Counted from the first letter of the stretch, positions 22,076-29,899 are shown. The stretch is 30,698 nucleotides of DNA from Pseudomonadota bacterium (GCA_023411035.1 JAEYPE010000188.1:1-30698), one strand, 5' to 3'. Program-made: numbers and translations. The notes: generated by a model from the letters alone, not told the origin.

Positions 22076-24544
22076 CTAATCCCCCATCCCCGCGACCCGC
22101 ACGTCCCGTTCCGCGCCCAGCGATCCGAAGGCCCGCGCCGCGGCGCTCAGGCCGAGGCTCCGCTGCTCCTCCTTCTCGATGCGGGCATAGGCCGCCAGCG
22201 CCTGCGCCACCACCTGATCCATGTTGTAGTAGCGGTAGGTGCCGAGCCGCCCCAGAAAGATCACGTCCGGCGTCGCGTCGGCCAGCGTCTGGTATTTGCG
22301 GAACAGCTCCTGGTTCTCCGGGCGGGGGATCGGGTAGTAGGGATCGCCCTGCGCGGACGGATATTCGTAGGTGATGCTGGTCTTCGGGTGCCGTTGCCCG
22401 GTCAGATGCTTGTATTCGGTGACGCGGGTGTAGGGCACCGCCTCCGACGGTTCGTTCACCACGGCGGTGGGCTGGAACCACTCCCGGTCCATCGTCTCGT
22501 GCCGGAAGGTCAGGGAGCGGTAGGGCAGCTTGCCGAAGCGGTGGCCGAAATACTCGTCGATGGGGCCGGTGTAGACGATGCGGTCATACGCCACCTCATC
22601 CCGCACGTCGTCGAAATCGGTGTTCAGCATCACCTTGATGTTCGGGTGGTCGAGCATGGTCTCGAACATCCGCGTGAAGCCGTGCAGCGGCATCGCCTGG
22701 AAGCTGTCGCCGAAATAGCGGTCGTCGTCGTTGGTTCGCGTCGGCACGCGGGCGGTCACCGCCTTGTCGAGTTCCGACGGGTCGAGGCCCCACTGCTTGC
22801 GGGTGTAGCCGCGGAAGAACGTCTCGTACAGCTCCCGCCCGACCGCGCCGACCACCACGTCTTCGGAGGTGCGTATGTCGGCCACCGGCTCCGCCCGGCT
22901 CTTCAGGAAGGCGGCCACCCCGGCCTCGTCCAGATCCAGCCCGTACAGGCGGTTGACGGTGGTCCGGTTGATCGGGATGGGGACCAACTGTCCGCCCACA
23001 TGCGCCAGCACCCGGTGCTCATAGGGCCGCCACTTCGTGAAGCGGGACAGATAGTCCGCGACCTGCTGCGAGTTGGTGTGGAAGATGTGCGGGCCGTAGC
23101 GGTGGATCAGCACGCCCGCGTCGTCATAGTGGTCGTAGGCGTTGCCACCGATGTGCGGGCGCCGGTCGATCAGCAGGACGCGCTTGTTCAGCCCCGCCGC
23201 CAGACGTTCCGCCAGAACGCTGCCGGCGAAGCCCGCCCCGACGATCAGGTAATCGAAGCCGGACCGGCGCCCCGCCGCGCGTCCGTTGACGTGCTTGGCC
23301 GGGTGGGTCGCCGGTGCCGGGCGGTGGGCCGAGGGCGCGCTGCGCCCGCGCTGGTGGGCCCGATCCATCAGCGCCTTCATGCGGGCCTGGGTCTTGTCCC
23401 AGGACATGTCGCTGAGGACATGATCCGCGGCGGCGCGCAGCCGATCCGGGTCTGCGGCGTCGGTCAGGGCGGTCTCGGCGGCGGCGATGAAGTCCTCCGG
23501 AGTATCGGCGATGCGCACGACGCCGCTGTCGCCATAGCCGCGCACCACGTCGGTGATGGAGGTGGAGACGACCGGGCGCCCGGCCGCCAGATATTCCGGC
23601 GTCTTGGTCGGGCTGATGAAGCGGGTGGACTCGTTGCGCGCGAAGGGCATCAGCGCGGCGTCCCAGCCTGCCAGGCAATGGGGCAGGTCGTCGTAGCTCT
23701 TCGGCCCGAGATAGTGGATGTTCGGACGGCGGGGCAGATGGGCCGGGTCGATCTTCACCACCGGGCCGACCAGAACGAGCTGCCAGTCGGGCCGCGCCGC
23801 CGCCACGGCGTCCAGCAGGGCAATGTCCAGCCGCTCGTCGATGACGCCGTAAAAGCCCAGCCGCGGATGCGGAATGGCTGCCTGATCGGCGGGCTCCTCC
23901 GTGATGCCGCGGGCGGCGGCGAAATGGGCGACGTCCACGCTGCTGGGGAAGGCGTGCACGTTGGGGTGCAGGCCGCGCTTGGCCTCATAAAGGCTGACGC
24001 CGCCCGTGAACACGACATCGGCGCGCGCCAGCAGGTGCCGCTCCCGCTCCACCAGTTCCGGCGGAGCGCCGTGGAAGGCCGACAACTCGTCCATGCAGTC
24101 GTAGACCACCAGCGCACCGCGCAGATGGCCGGACATGCCGAGGCTCATCGGCGTGTAGTACCAGAGGATGGGGTCGGACACGCCTTCCTCGGCCAGATAG
24201 AGATCGAGAAGCCGGCGCTGTGCGGTTTCGGCCTCGTGGCCGTCCATGCCGGCGGGAAGGCGGGGAACCAGGACGTGGACGCCTTCATCCTCCCGCACGT
24301 CCAGCCAGGGTTCCGGCGTGTCGTTGTGGATCGGTTCCTCGATGAACAGCACGCGGTGGCTGCGCGCGAATCGTGACATAAGATGTTGTGGGCGCTGATA
24401 AACAAAGCTCCAGCGCAGGTGTGAAAAGCAGATCAGGGTTTGCTGGGATTGGTCGGTGCTCATGGAGCGTGGGGAGTCGGCGGTCTGACGTGTTCTTTTT
24501 CGGTTTCTGCCGATAGGGAACTGATGTTGGCCGGCCCAACTCAT
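22076..24544 (-). CDS. glf: Glycosyltransferase fused to UDP-galactopyranose mutase
   Basis: An 822-aa two-domain enzyme. The N-terminal part (about 35-405) is a GT4/TuaH-like glycosyltransferase (CFSHLRWSFVYQRPQHL, VVYDCMDELSAF, FPSSVDVAHF, SPTKTPEYLAAGRPVVS). After a Pro/Ala/His-rich linker (about 405-428), a UDP-galactopyranose mutase starts at Phe430. It shows the FAD motif IVGAGFAGSVLAE, then GGNAYD, YGPHIFHT, RKQWGLDP, TYEYP and GRLGTYRYYNMDQVV. The mutase converts UDP-galactopyranose to UDP-galactofuranose, and the fused transferase may use the product directly. The start at 24544 is chosen because GAGAGGACGGAAG precedes it; an ATG at 24463 is closer to the domain start but has no such site. 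It is the first gene of the - strand cluster. Confidence 0.9.
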   Translation of the reverse strand: MSWAGQHQFPIGRNRKRTRQTADSPRSMSTDQSQQTLICFSHLRWSFVYQRPQHLMSRFARSHRVLFIEEPIHNDTPEPWLDVREDEGVHVLVPRLPAGMDGHEAETAQRRLLDLYLAEEGVSDPILWYYTPMSLGMSGHLRGALVVYDCMDELSAFHGAPPELVERERHLLARADVVFTGGVSLYEAKRGLHPNVHAFPSSVDVAHFAAARGITEEPADQAAIPHPRLGFYGVIDERLDIALLDAVAAARPDWQLVLVGPVVKIDPAHLPRRPNIHYLGPKSYDDLPHCLAGWDAALMPFARNESTRFISPTKTPEYLAAGRPVVSTSITDVVRGYGDSGVVRIADTPEDFIAAAETALTDAADPDRLRAAADHVLSDMSWDKTQARMKALMDRAHQRGRSAPSAHRPAPATHPAKHVNGRAAGRRSGFDYLIVGAGFAGSVLAERLAAGLNKRVLLIDRRPHIGGNAYDHYDDAGVLIHRYGPHIFHTNSQQVADYLSRFTKWRPYEHRVLAHVGGQLVPIPINRTTVNRLYGLDLDEAGVAAFLKSRAEPVADIRTSEDVVVGAVGRELYETFFRGYTRKQWGLDPSELDKAVTARVPTRTNDDDRYFGDSFQAMPLHGFTRMFETMLDHPNIKVMLNTDFDDVRDEVAYDRIVYTGPIDEYFGHRFGKLPYRSLTFRHETMDREWFQPTAVVNEPSEAVPYTRVTEYKHLTGQRHPKTSITYEYPSAQGDPYYPIPRPENQELFRKYQTLADATPDVIFLGRLGTYRYYNMDQVVAQALAAYARIEKEEQRSLGLSAAARAFGSLGAERDVRVAGMGD

Positions 24545-24941
24545 GCTTCCGTCCTCTCTTCTGTAGTGCCGCCGGGAATTCGCCACGAATACAATTAAAT
24601 TTTTGCGGCGCAGCGGAATGAAATCGAAAACCGGAAACCAATAACGGGGGCAAGCATGGCGGGTTCCGTGACAGAAATGCGCTGCGCAAACGGTTCCCCG
24701 AATTTTCAATGCTAGTTCTTTTGCGGCGGGTTGGCCGGGGTAAGCGCTTATTTCAGCGGGCGGGGCGGCATACGGAGAAGACTTGGCGTCGCCGGATCTT
24801 TTGGTGGCGCGCGGATTCGGCAATATTAATCTTTGTATTCTCAACCTGTGAGGGCCGCTCTTCCGGGAAGTTGGTGCGTTTTGCGGATTTTCCGTTCATA
24901 GTGCATTCAAGAAACCGGGATAGTCTGGGAGGAGACAAGGG
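24545..24941. promoter_or_regulatory. 397-bp divergent promoter region
   Basis: The region separates the mutase cluster (-) from the small regulator gene (+). It is clearly richer in A/T than its surroundings, especially 24575-24630 and 24815-24905, as expected for promoters in a high-GC genome. No gene was recognised; the short open frames lack ribosome-binding sites and family features. The RHH regulator gene at 24942 makes self-regulation here conceivable. No specific operator was found. Confidence 0.4.
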
Positions 24942-25334
24942 ATGTGCCGAATTTTCGCCGGTCAGGACCCTGAGCGCTTCCGCATGGTAACCCGGCGGGT
25001 CCGCCTTAGCGGTCATTCGACGAGCGTCTGTCTGGAAGCGGCCTTCTGGGGCGCTCTGGAGGAGATTGCGGCGATGCAGGGTGTGTCGCTTGGCCGCTTC
25101 CTGTCAAAGTTGCACGATGAAGTCTTGGCGCGCGGGGTGGAGCGGCGCAACTTTGCCGGCCTTTTGCGCTGCGCCTGCCTGACCTACGCTCAGGAGGTGA
25201 AAGGGCATCGCCCCTGCGTGGAAGAACTGGAGCGGGAGGCCCGCACCGATTTTGCCGCGGTGGCCGCCACCGCCCTTCCGGCGGGAATTGCGGCCCCTTC
25301 GTCCGCCGCCGAGAAAGAGCGCGAGACGGCGTGA
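24942..25334 (+). CDS. Ribbon-helix-helix domain protein (RHH_4-like)
   Basis: A 130-aa small predicted DNA-binding protein. The start is set by GGGAGGAGACAAGGG just before the ATG. It begins MCRIFAGQDPERF, a typical N-terminus of this alphaproteobacterial family, followed by TRRVRLSGHSTSVCLEAAFWGALEEIAAMQGVSLGRFLSKL (about 17-58), which fits a beta-strand then two helices of a ribbon-helix-helix fold. The Ala-rich tail is probably disordered. Such proteins are widespread and mostly uncharacterised; target genes are unknown. Divergence from the glycan cluster is the only contextual hint. Confidence 0.8.
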   Translation: MCRIFAGQDPERFRMVTRRVRLSGHSTSVCLEAAFWGALEEIAAMQGVSLGRFLSKLHDEVLARGVERRNFAGLLRCACLTYAQEVKGHRPCVEELEREARTDFAAVAATALPAGIAAPSSAAEKERETA

Positions 25335-25337
25335 GAG

Positions 25338-25376
25338 CAAAAGAAGGCCCCCCTCCTCCATCCGGAAGAGAGGGGC
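25338..25376 (-). terminator. Terminator for the gluconate-dehydrogenase-type operon
   Basis: On the minus strand GCCCCTCTCTTCC pairs imperfectly with GGAGGAGGGGGGGC around GGAT, then CTTCTTTTGC follows. The T-rich tail on the minus strand makes it a fair intrinsic terminator 41 bp after the GMC gene. It also follows the converging RHH gene by a few bases. Confidence 0.5.
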
Positions 25377-25416
25377 TCCGGGAAACCGGGAGTTGGCCGG
25401 GGGAGGGAGGCGGCGA

Positions 25417-26988
25417 TCAGATCGCGTTCTTCGCCATCTGGCCGGCGATGTGGTCGGCCTGCCGCAGCGCCAGCGCCACGATGGTCAGGGTAGGGTTCTC
25501 GGCGCCGCCGGTGGTGAACTGCGACCCGTCGGACACGAACAGGTTCGCCACGTCGTGGGTCTGGCCCCACTTGTTCACCACGCCGTCGCGCGGATTCTCG
25601 CTCATCCGGTTGGTGCCCAGATTGTGGGTGGACGGGTAGGGCGGCGTCGGGAAGGTCCGGGTCGCCCCCACCGACTCATACAGCGCCATGCCCTGCCGGT
25701 GGGCGTGCTGGCGCATGGCGACGTCGTTGGGATGGTCGTCGAAATGGACATTCGGGACGGGCATCCCGTACTTGTCCTTCTTGTCGGCGTGCAGGGTGAT
25801 GCGGTTGCTTTCCTGCGGCATGTCCTCCCCCACCAGCCACATGCCGGCCATCCGGTCGTAGCCGTCGAGCGCGGAGGTGAACTCCCGCCCCCAGGAGCCG
25901 GGGTCGAGGAAGGCGGCCATGAAGGGCAGGCCCAGTGACAGGGTTTCCATCTCGTACCCGCCGACGAAGCCGCGGTCGGGCCTGTTCTTCGCCTCGTCGC
26001 GGATGATGCCGGCCATGGTGGTGCCGCGGTACATGCGCACCGGCTTTTCGAACACGCCGTAGACCGAGCCGGTCATGTGCCGCATGTAGTTCCGCCCCAC
26101 CTGGCCGGAGGAGTTGGCCAGCCCGTCCGGGAACATGGCGGAGGCGGAGTTCAGCAGCAGGCGCGGGCTTTCGATGGAGTTGCCGGCCACCGCGACGATG
26201 CGGGCCTTCTGGCGCTGGATCGCCCCGTCCTTGTCGGCGTAGACGACGCCGGTCACCTTGCCCTTCGCGTCATGCTCGATCTTCAGCACCTGGGCGTTGG
26301 CGCGGACCTCCAGCTTGCCGGTCTCCTCGCCCTTGGGGATCTCGGCGATGAGGGTGGACCATTTCGCCCCGGACTTGCAGCCCTGGAAACAGAAGCCGAT
26401 CTGCTGGCAGGACCCGCGCCCGTCGCGGGGCTGCGAGTTGATCGCCATGTTGCCGGTGTGGCACTCCTTGTAGCCCATCTTGTCGGCGCCGGCCTTCAGG
26501 ACCTTGAAGTTGTTGTTGCCGGGCAGGCCGGGGATGCCGTTGGTGCGGGTGACGCCCATGCGGTCCTCCGCCATGGCGTACCAGGGCTCCAACTCTTCCA
26601 GCGTGAGCGGCCAGTCCAGCAGGTTGGCGCCCGCGACCTCGCCGTAGGTGGTGCGGGTCTTGAACTCGTGCGGCTGGAAGCGCAGCGAGGCGCCCGCCCA
26701 GTGCACGGTGGAACCGCCGACCGCCTTGACGATCCAGGCCGGCAGGCCGGGGAAGTCCCGCGACACCCGCCAGCTTCCCGAGGTGGTGCGCGGGTCGAGC
26801 CAGGAAATCTGGGCGAAGCTGGCCCATTCGTCGTTCTGGAAATCCTCCATGTTGTGGCGGCCGCCGGCCTCCAGGATCACCGTCTTGATGCCCTTCAGCG
26901 CCAGTTGCGTGCCCAGCGTCCCGCCGCCCGCCCCGGACCCCACGATCACCACGACGCTGTCGTCGTTCAGGTCGAATTTCGCTGCCAT
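25417..26988 (-). CDS. GMC-family dehydrogenase, gluconate 2-dehydrogenase flavoprotein-like
   Basis: A 523-aa FAD enzyme of the GMC oxidoreductase family, most like the large flavoprotein subunit of membrane gluconate/2-ketogluconate/sorbitol-type dehydrogenases. The dinucleotide motif GSGAGG is at residues 17-22 (VVVIVGSGAGGGTLG), followed by LEAGG. The C-terminal catalytic pair can be placed as His455 (STHNLGTNR) and Asn498 (ENPTLTIVALALRQADHI). A cysteine-bearing segment GFCFQGCKSGAK is present around residue 203-215. The ATG at 26988 is chosen with AAGGA 10 bases upstream; a GTG at 27027 would overlap the preceding gene. No signal peptide is seen, so export would be by partnership with the Tat-type small subunit just upstream. 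The actual sugar or alcohol substrate is unknown. Confidence 0.88.
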   Translation of the reverse strand: MAAKFDLNDDSVVVIVGSGAGGGTLGTQLALKGIKTVILEAGGRHNMEDFQNDEWASFAQISWLDPRTTSGSWRVSRDFPGLPAWIVKAVGGSTVHWAGASLRFQPHEFKTRTTYGEVAGANLLDWPLTLEELEPWYAMAEDRMGVTRTNGIPGLPGNNNFKVLKAGADKMGYKECHTGNMAINSQPRDGRGSCQQIGFCFQGCKSGAKWSTLIAEIPKGEETGKLEVRANAQVLKIEHDAKGKVTGVVYADKDGAIQRQKARIVAVAGNSIESPRLLLNSASAMFPDGLANSSGQVGRNYMRHMTGSVYGVFEKPVRMYRGTTMAGIIRDEAKNRPDRGFVGGYEMETLSLGLPFMAAFLDPGSWGREFTSALDGYDRMAGMWLVGEDMPQESNRITLHADKKDKYGMPVPNVHFDDHPNDVAMRQHAHRQGMALYESVGATRTFPTPPYPSTHNLGTNRMSENPRDGVVNKWGQTHDVANLFVSDGSQFTTGGAENPTLTIVALALRQADHIAGQMAKNAI

Positions 26989-27017
26989 GGCTGAAACATC
27001 CTTCCCGAAGCCGGTGG

Positions 27018-27572
27018 TCAGAGCCACTCGATGTCGTTGAATCCGCGGTCGATGTAGCCGCCCTTGGCCGCGCTCTCGCCCTCGTAGCCGAAGAGGGGCC
27101 AGATCTCCTGGTTGTTGTAGAGGCCGGTCACCAGCCCGCCGCGCACCGCCTGGAAGAAGGGATCGGCCTCGATCTCGTGCAGCAGGCGGACCCGGTCGGC
27201 TTCCCAGCCGACCTCGGCGTAGGGCGCGTCGTGCTTGGCCTTCGCCAGCTTGTCGAGCTTCGCCATGCCGGCCTCGTACAACTCTTTCAGGGTGGCGTCG
27301 GCGGCGGCCTTCTCGTCCTGCGCCTTCATGGCGAGGGCATAGAAGCGGTCGGCCAGCCGGTCGTGCGGGTAGATGTCCCGCGACACCCGGATCAGCGAGC
27401 GCATGGTGTCCGGTGCCAGCGCCTTGGTTTCATACCCCCAGGCCTCCCTCGGGCAGAGGATCGCCCCGCCCGACACCAGGATGGCGACCGCCGTGGCGGC
27501 GGTGGCCGACGCCGCCAGGAAGGCGCGCCGGTCCATGTCGGGTTTCGAAATGGGGTTCGTCGGAGAACGCAT
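27018..27572 (-). CDS. Gluconate 2-dehydrogenase subunit 3-like protein
   Basis: A 184-aa small subunit of the gluconate-2-dehydrogenase subunit 3 family. GGGAGGAAGCG directly precedes the ATG. The N-terminus has a twin-arginine signal (MDRRAFLAASATAATAVAILV, residues 13-33), probably used to carry the folded flavoprotein partner across the membrane. Further typical text is VSRDIYPHDRLADRFYALAM and a C-terminal GYIDRGFNDIEWL. It is 29 bp upstream of the GMC subunit on the same strand, and both are needed for one complex. The third, cytochrome c, subunit normally linked to these genes is not in the window. Confidence 0.87.
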   Translation of the reverse strand: MRSPTNPISKPDMDRRAFLAASATAATAVAILVSGGAILCPREAWGYETKALAPDTMRSLIRVSRDIYPHDRLADRFYALAMKAQDEKAAADATLKELYEAGMAKLDKLAKAKHDAPYAEVGWEADRVRLLHEIEADPFFQAVRGGLVTGLYNNQEIWPLFGYEGESAAKGGYIDRGFNDIEWL

Positions 27573-27619
27573 CGCTTCCTCCCATAACCTTTACGGTTCT
27601 TGGTTCCGGACCGCTGGTG

Positions 27620-28015
27620 TCAGCGGTAGCGGCCATGGCGCTGGAGGACCTCGATCTTGTAGCCGTCAGGGTCCTGGACGAAAAAGAAGCGGGCCATGAG
27701 CGCGCCGTCCCGCTCGAACTCCTTGATCGGGTTGGGGCTGTAGCCGAGCGCGGTGAAGCGCCGGTGTTCCCCGTCCAGATTGTCCACGCAGACGGCCAGA
27801 TGGCCGTAGCCGTCGCCATGGGCGTAGGGTTCGGTGCGCCCGTGGTTGATGGTCAGTTCGATCTCGAAATCGTTTTCGTCGTTGCGCAGATAGACCAGGG
27901 TGAAGCCGTCGAAGGCGTAGCGGTCGGCGCATTCCAGGCCGAACGCGCGGGCGTAGAAATCCCGCGACCGCTCTTCGTCGAGGACCCGGATCATCATGTG
28001 GATGGCCTTGGCCAT
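27620..28015 (-). CDS. gloA: Glyoxalase I (lactoylglutathione lyase), VOC family
   Basis: A 131-aa single-domain glyoxalase I that turns the methylglyoxal-glutathione hemithioacetal into S-lactoylglutathione in the cytoplasm. The four metal ligands align with those of E. coli GloA: His6 (IHMMIRV), Glu53 (FEIELTINHG), His72 (YGHLAVCVDN) and Glu122 (DPDGYKIEVLQ). The short form without extra loops fits the nickel-type class. CGGAG lies about 11 bases before the ATG. It is 47 bp upstream of the dehydrogenase small-subunit gene on the same strand, so co-transcription is possible and would pair sugar oxidation with aldehyde detoxification. Confidence 0.92.
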   Translation of the reverse strand: MAKAIHMMIRVLDEERSRDFYARAFGLECADRYAFDGFTLVYLRNDENDFEIELTINHGRTEPYAHGDGYGHLAVCVDNLDGEHRRFTALGYSPNPIKEFERDGALMARFFFVQDPDGYKIEVLQRHGRYR

Positions 28016-28101
28016 GGTGGCTGGCTCCGTTCCGGTGAGTGGCTCCAGCCTGAATGTTAGCGATGCTGATTGTTTGTTTGGCAGTAAGTATCTACTACAC
28101 G

Positions 28102-28125
28102 CCGGACGCTAAGGGGGTAGTCCGG
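28102..28125. promoter_or_regulatory. Inverted repeat CCGGAC-N12-GTCCGG with GGGGTAGTCCGG
   Basis: CCGGAC (28102-28107) and GTCCGG (28120-28125) form a perfect inverted repeat in the 193-bp gap between the glyoxalase gene (-) and the next gene (+). The right arm is part of GGGGTAGTCCGG, also found at 168-179. It is an operator candidate for either gene, and the binder is unknown. Confidence 0.3.
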
Positions 28126-28208
28126 ACGGCGGCGGTCCTTCCCCTCCTTTCGGGGGCGGCCTTCACGCGGCGATGGCGTATCCTTCCGCCCCGGAAAAGG
28201 AGCTTTCC

Positions 28209-28595
28209 ATGCGACACACGACTGGCCGACCCCTTTTCGTCGCCGCGGCTCTTGCCACGCTGGCGATCATGGCAGCACCGGCGGCTCAGGCCGCTTCGCC
28301 CGCACCGGACTGGCGCGGCTGGCTGTCCGACAGGACGGATGGGCTGCGCGACGGGGCGGAGCGCGCGATCATCCTGGGCGGAGCCCTGCTGTACCAGAAC
28401 CGGCACACGGTGGCGGGGCTGACGCTCGGCTGCGTGGCCGGTGGGGCGGTGGGGGCGACGGGCGCCGTCGCGGCGGGTGCCGCGACCGGTGGAGCCGCCC
28501 TGCCGGCGACCGGCCCGGCCACCGCGCTGGGCTGCGCCCTGGGGGCCGCGGCGGGTGCGGCGATGGGCCGCCCGCTCGACCAGCCGATGGATTAA
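28209..28595 (+). CDS. Small secreted glycine-zipper-like protein
   Basis: A 128-aa exported protein of unknown family. AAAAGGAG lies seven bases before the ATG. A clear signal peptide (about 1-30, VAAALATLAIMAAPAAQA, cleavage after AQA) precedes a short polar region (PDWRGWLSDRTDGLRDGAERA). Two Gly/Ala-rich hydrophobic stretches follow (LTLGCVAGGAVGATGAVAAGAATGG and ALGCALGAAAGAAMG). The spacing of glycines recalls glycine-zipper segments of envelope proteins. One cysteine sits in each hydrophobic stretch. It may associate with the outer or inner membrane. No partner gene is evident. Confidence 0.7.
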   Translation: MRHTTGRPLFVAAALATLAIMAAPAAQAASPAPDWRGWLSDRTDGLRDGAERAIILGGALLYQNRHTVAGLTLGCVAGGAVGATGAVAAGAATGGAALPATGPATALGCALGAAAGAAMGRPLDQPMD

Positions 28596-28653
28596 CACCC
28601 TCCATCCCCGTGGGCTGGTGAATGCGAACCGCTGGCATGGAGCTTCACCCCGG

Positions 28654-28860
28654 TTACGGCCTCCAGAAAGGCTTCTCCATTTCCTCCCGCGCCGTGGCCT
28701 CGTCAAAGCCGATATCGGCCCGGAGATGCGCATCCATGCGGGCCAGCGCGTGGCGCAGCGCCCGCCGCTCCCGCCAGCCGCGCAGGCGGGCGAGCCAGGC
28801 GGCGGGTCCGGCGGGGGTCCCGTTCCTGCTCTTGTCGTGCGTTCCGCTCATGCTCGTCAT
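28654..28860 (-). CDS. DUF1127 small arginine-rich protein
   Basis: A 68-aa protein with a C-terminal DUF1127 (YjiS-like) domain: WLARLRGWRERRALRHALARMDAHLRADIGFDEATAREEMEKPFWRP. GGGAGGG stands just before the ATG at 28860; a second ATG follows three codons in. Domain members are small, basic and widely duplicated in alphaproteobacteria, and some affect phosphate or carbon metabolism or RNA handling. It is transcribed divergently from a GcvA-like LysR regulator, with CTCAT/ATGAG repeats in the shared control region, so direct regulation by that protein is likely. It was found on the strand opposite to a long spurious upstream extension of the regulator frame. Confidence 0.82.
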   Translation of the reverse strand: MTSMSGTHDKSRNGTPAGPAAWLARLRGWRERRALRHALARMDAHLRADIGFDEATAREEMEKPFWRP

Positions 28861-28936
28861 GCGGCCCTCCCGCCGGTCGGTCGATCCTGGACCCCGGAAA
28901 ATCGCGCGGCGGCGCGTTGCCGACAAACCATGCTTT

Positions 28937-28963
28937 CTCATAGGATGGATGAGCCAATCTCAT
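28937..28963. promoter_or_regulatory. LysR-type operator candidates (CTCAT/ATGAG repeats)
   Basis: Three half-sites alternate: CTCAT (28937-28941), ATGAG (28949-28953) and CTCAT (28959-28963). They form CTCAT-N7-ATGAG and ATGAG-N5-CTCAT. The latter contains TGAGCCAATCTCA, which fits the LysR T-N11-A pattern. A fourth CTCAT overlaps the regulator start codon (28976-28980). The location, between a LysR gene and its divergent neighbour, is the classical one. Confidence 0.55.
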
Positions 28964-28978
28964 TCATGGAACGGTCTC

Positions 28979-29899
28979 ATGCGGCGTGCCCTACCGCCCC
29001 TCCACGCCCTGCGCGCCTTCGAGGCGGCGGCCCGGCACCAGAGCTTTTCCAAGGCGGCGGACGAGTTGTGCGTGACGCAGGGCGCCGTCAGCCGGCAGAT
29101 CATGGCGCTGGAGGAATGGCTGGGCGTGCCGCTGTTCCGGCGCCTGACACGGCGGGTCGAACTCACGGACGACGGGCGCGCCCTGCTTCCGGTGCTGTCG
29201 GAGTCCTTCGACCGCATCGCCGGGACGGCGGCGCGGTTGGCGGCGCGGGGGCGGGATCTGCGGATCAAGGTGGCTTTCTCCTTCGGCATCCGCTGGCTGA
29301 TGCCGCGGCTGGTCCGCTTCCAGGCGCGGTACCCCGACGTGCAGGTGCGGGTGACCGTCGCCTGGAGCAGCGGTCTGGAGTTCGACCCGCAGGAGTTCGA
29401 CGCCTCCATCGCCTATGGCCGGGAAATCCCGCCCGGCCTTCCCGCCGTGGAGGTGCTTCCGGAGCGGCTTACCGTCGTCTGCCCCCCGGCGCTGGCGGAG
29501 CGGCTGCGGGAGCCGATGGATCTCGGTTCCATACCCCTGCTGCACGGCTGTTCGGAGGGGCAGGACTGGAAGGTCTGGCTGGATGCGGCGGGCCTGCCCT
29601 TTTTCGAGGTGCTGCGGCAGGGGGCGGTGTTCGACGCCATGGACCCGGCGATGCAGGCCGCCGCCGCCGGGATGGGCGCCACCGTCGCCGACCGCATGCT
29701 GTGCGCGGAGGATGTCGCGGCGGGCCGCCTCGTCCTGCCCTTTCCGGGGATCGAGGCGTCGCCCGGCAGCTATTGGTTCCTCTGTCCGGAGGGAATGCAG
29801 GACCGTCCCGCCGTCGCCGCCTTCCGCGGCTGGCTGCTGGAAGAGGCGCGGGAGGACATGGTGCAACAAAGCCGCCCGGCGGTTGTTTCTCCGGTTTGA
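28979..29899 (+). CDS. LysR-family regulator, GcvA-like
   Basis: A 306-aa LysR-type transcription factor. The N-terminus MRRALPPLHALRAFEAAARHQSFSKAADEL with TQGAVSRQIMALEEWLGVPLFRR is the winged helix-turn-helix (about 6-64) of the GcvA-like subgroup. The effector domain (about 90-300) shows the usual IKVAFSFGIRWLMPRL, DASIAYGRE and GMGATVADRML. The ATG at 28979 matches the subgroup start; ATG 28949 is in frame but overlaps the operator candidates. The likely targets are the divergent DUF1127 gene and itself. In Brucella and Agrobacterium a GcvA-like regulator (VtlR) controls DUF1127 genes and a small RNA, which makes this pairing meaningful. Confidence 0.9.
   Translation: MRRALPPLHALRAFEAAARHQSFSKAADELCVTQGAVSRQIMALEEWLGVPLFRRLTRRVELTDDGRALLPVLSESFDRIAGTAARLAARGRDLRIKVAFSFGIRWLMPRLVRFQARYPDVQVRVTVAWSSGLEFDPQEFDASIAYGREIPPGLPAVEVLPERLTVVCPPALAERLREPMDLGSIPLLHGCSEGQDWKVWLDAAGLPFFEVLRQGAVFDAMDPAMQAAAAGMGATVADRMLCAEDVAAGRLVLPFPGIEASPGSYWFLCPEGMQDRPAVAAFRGWLLEEAREDMVQQSRPAVVSPV

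Noticed and set aside
21917..24376. Long plus-strand frame opposite the glycosyltransferase-mutase
   Set aside because: Antisense to an enzyme with intact FAD and sugar-nucleotide motifs; translation shows no domain.
27583..27610. GGAAC...GTT resembling an EcfG general-stress promoter upstream of the dehydrogenase small subunit
   Set aside because: The spacing is about 14 bases where 16-17 are expected before GTT, so it does not fit.
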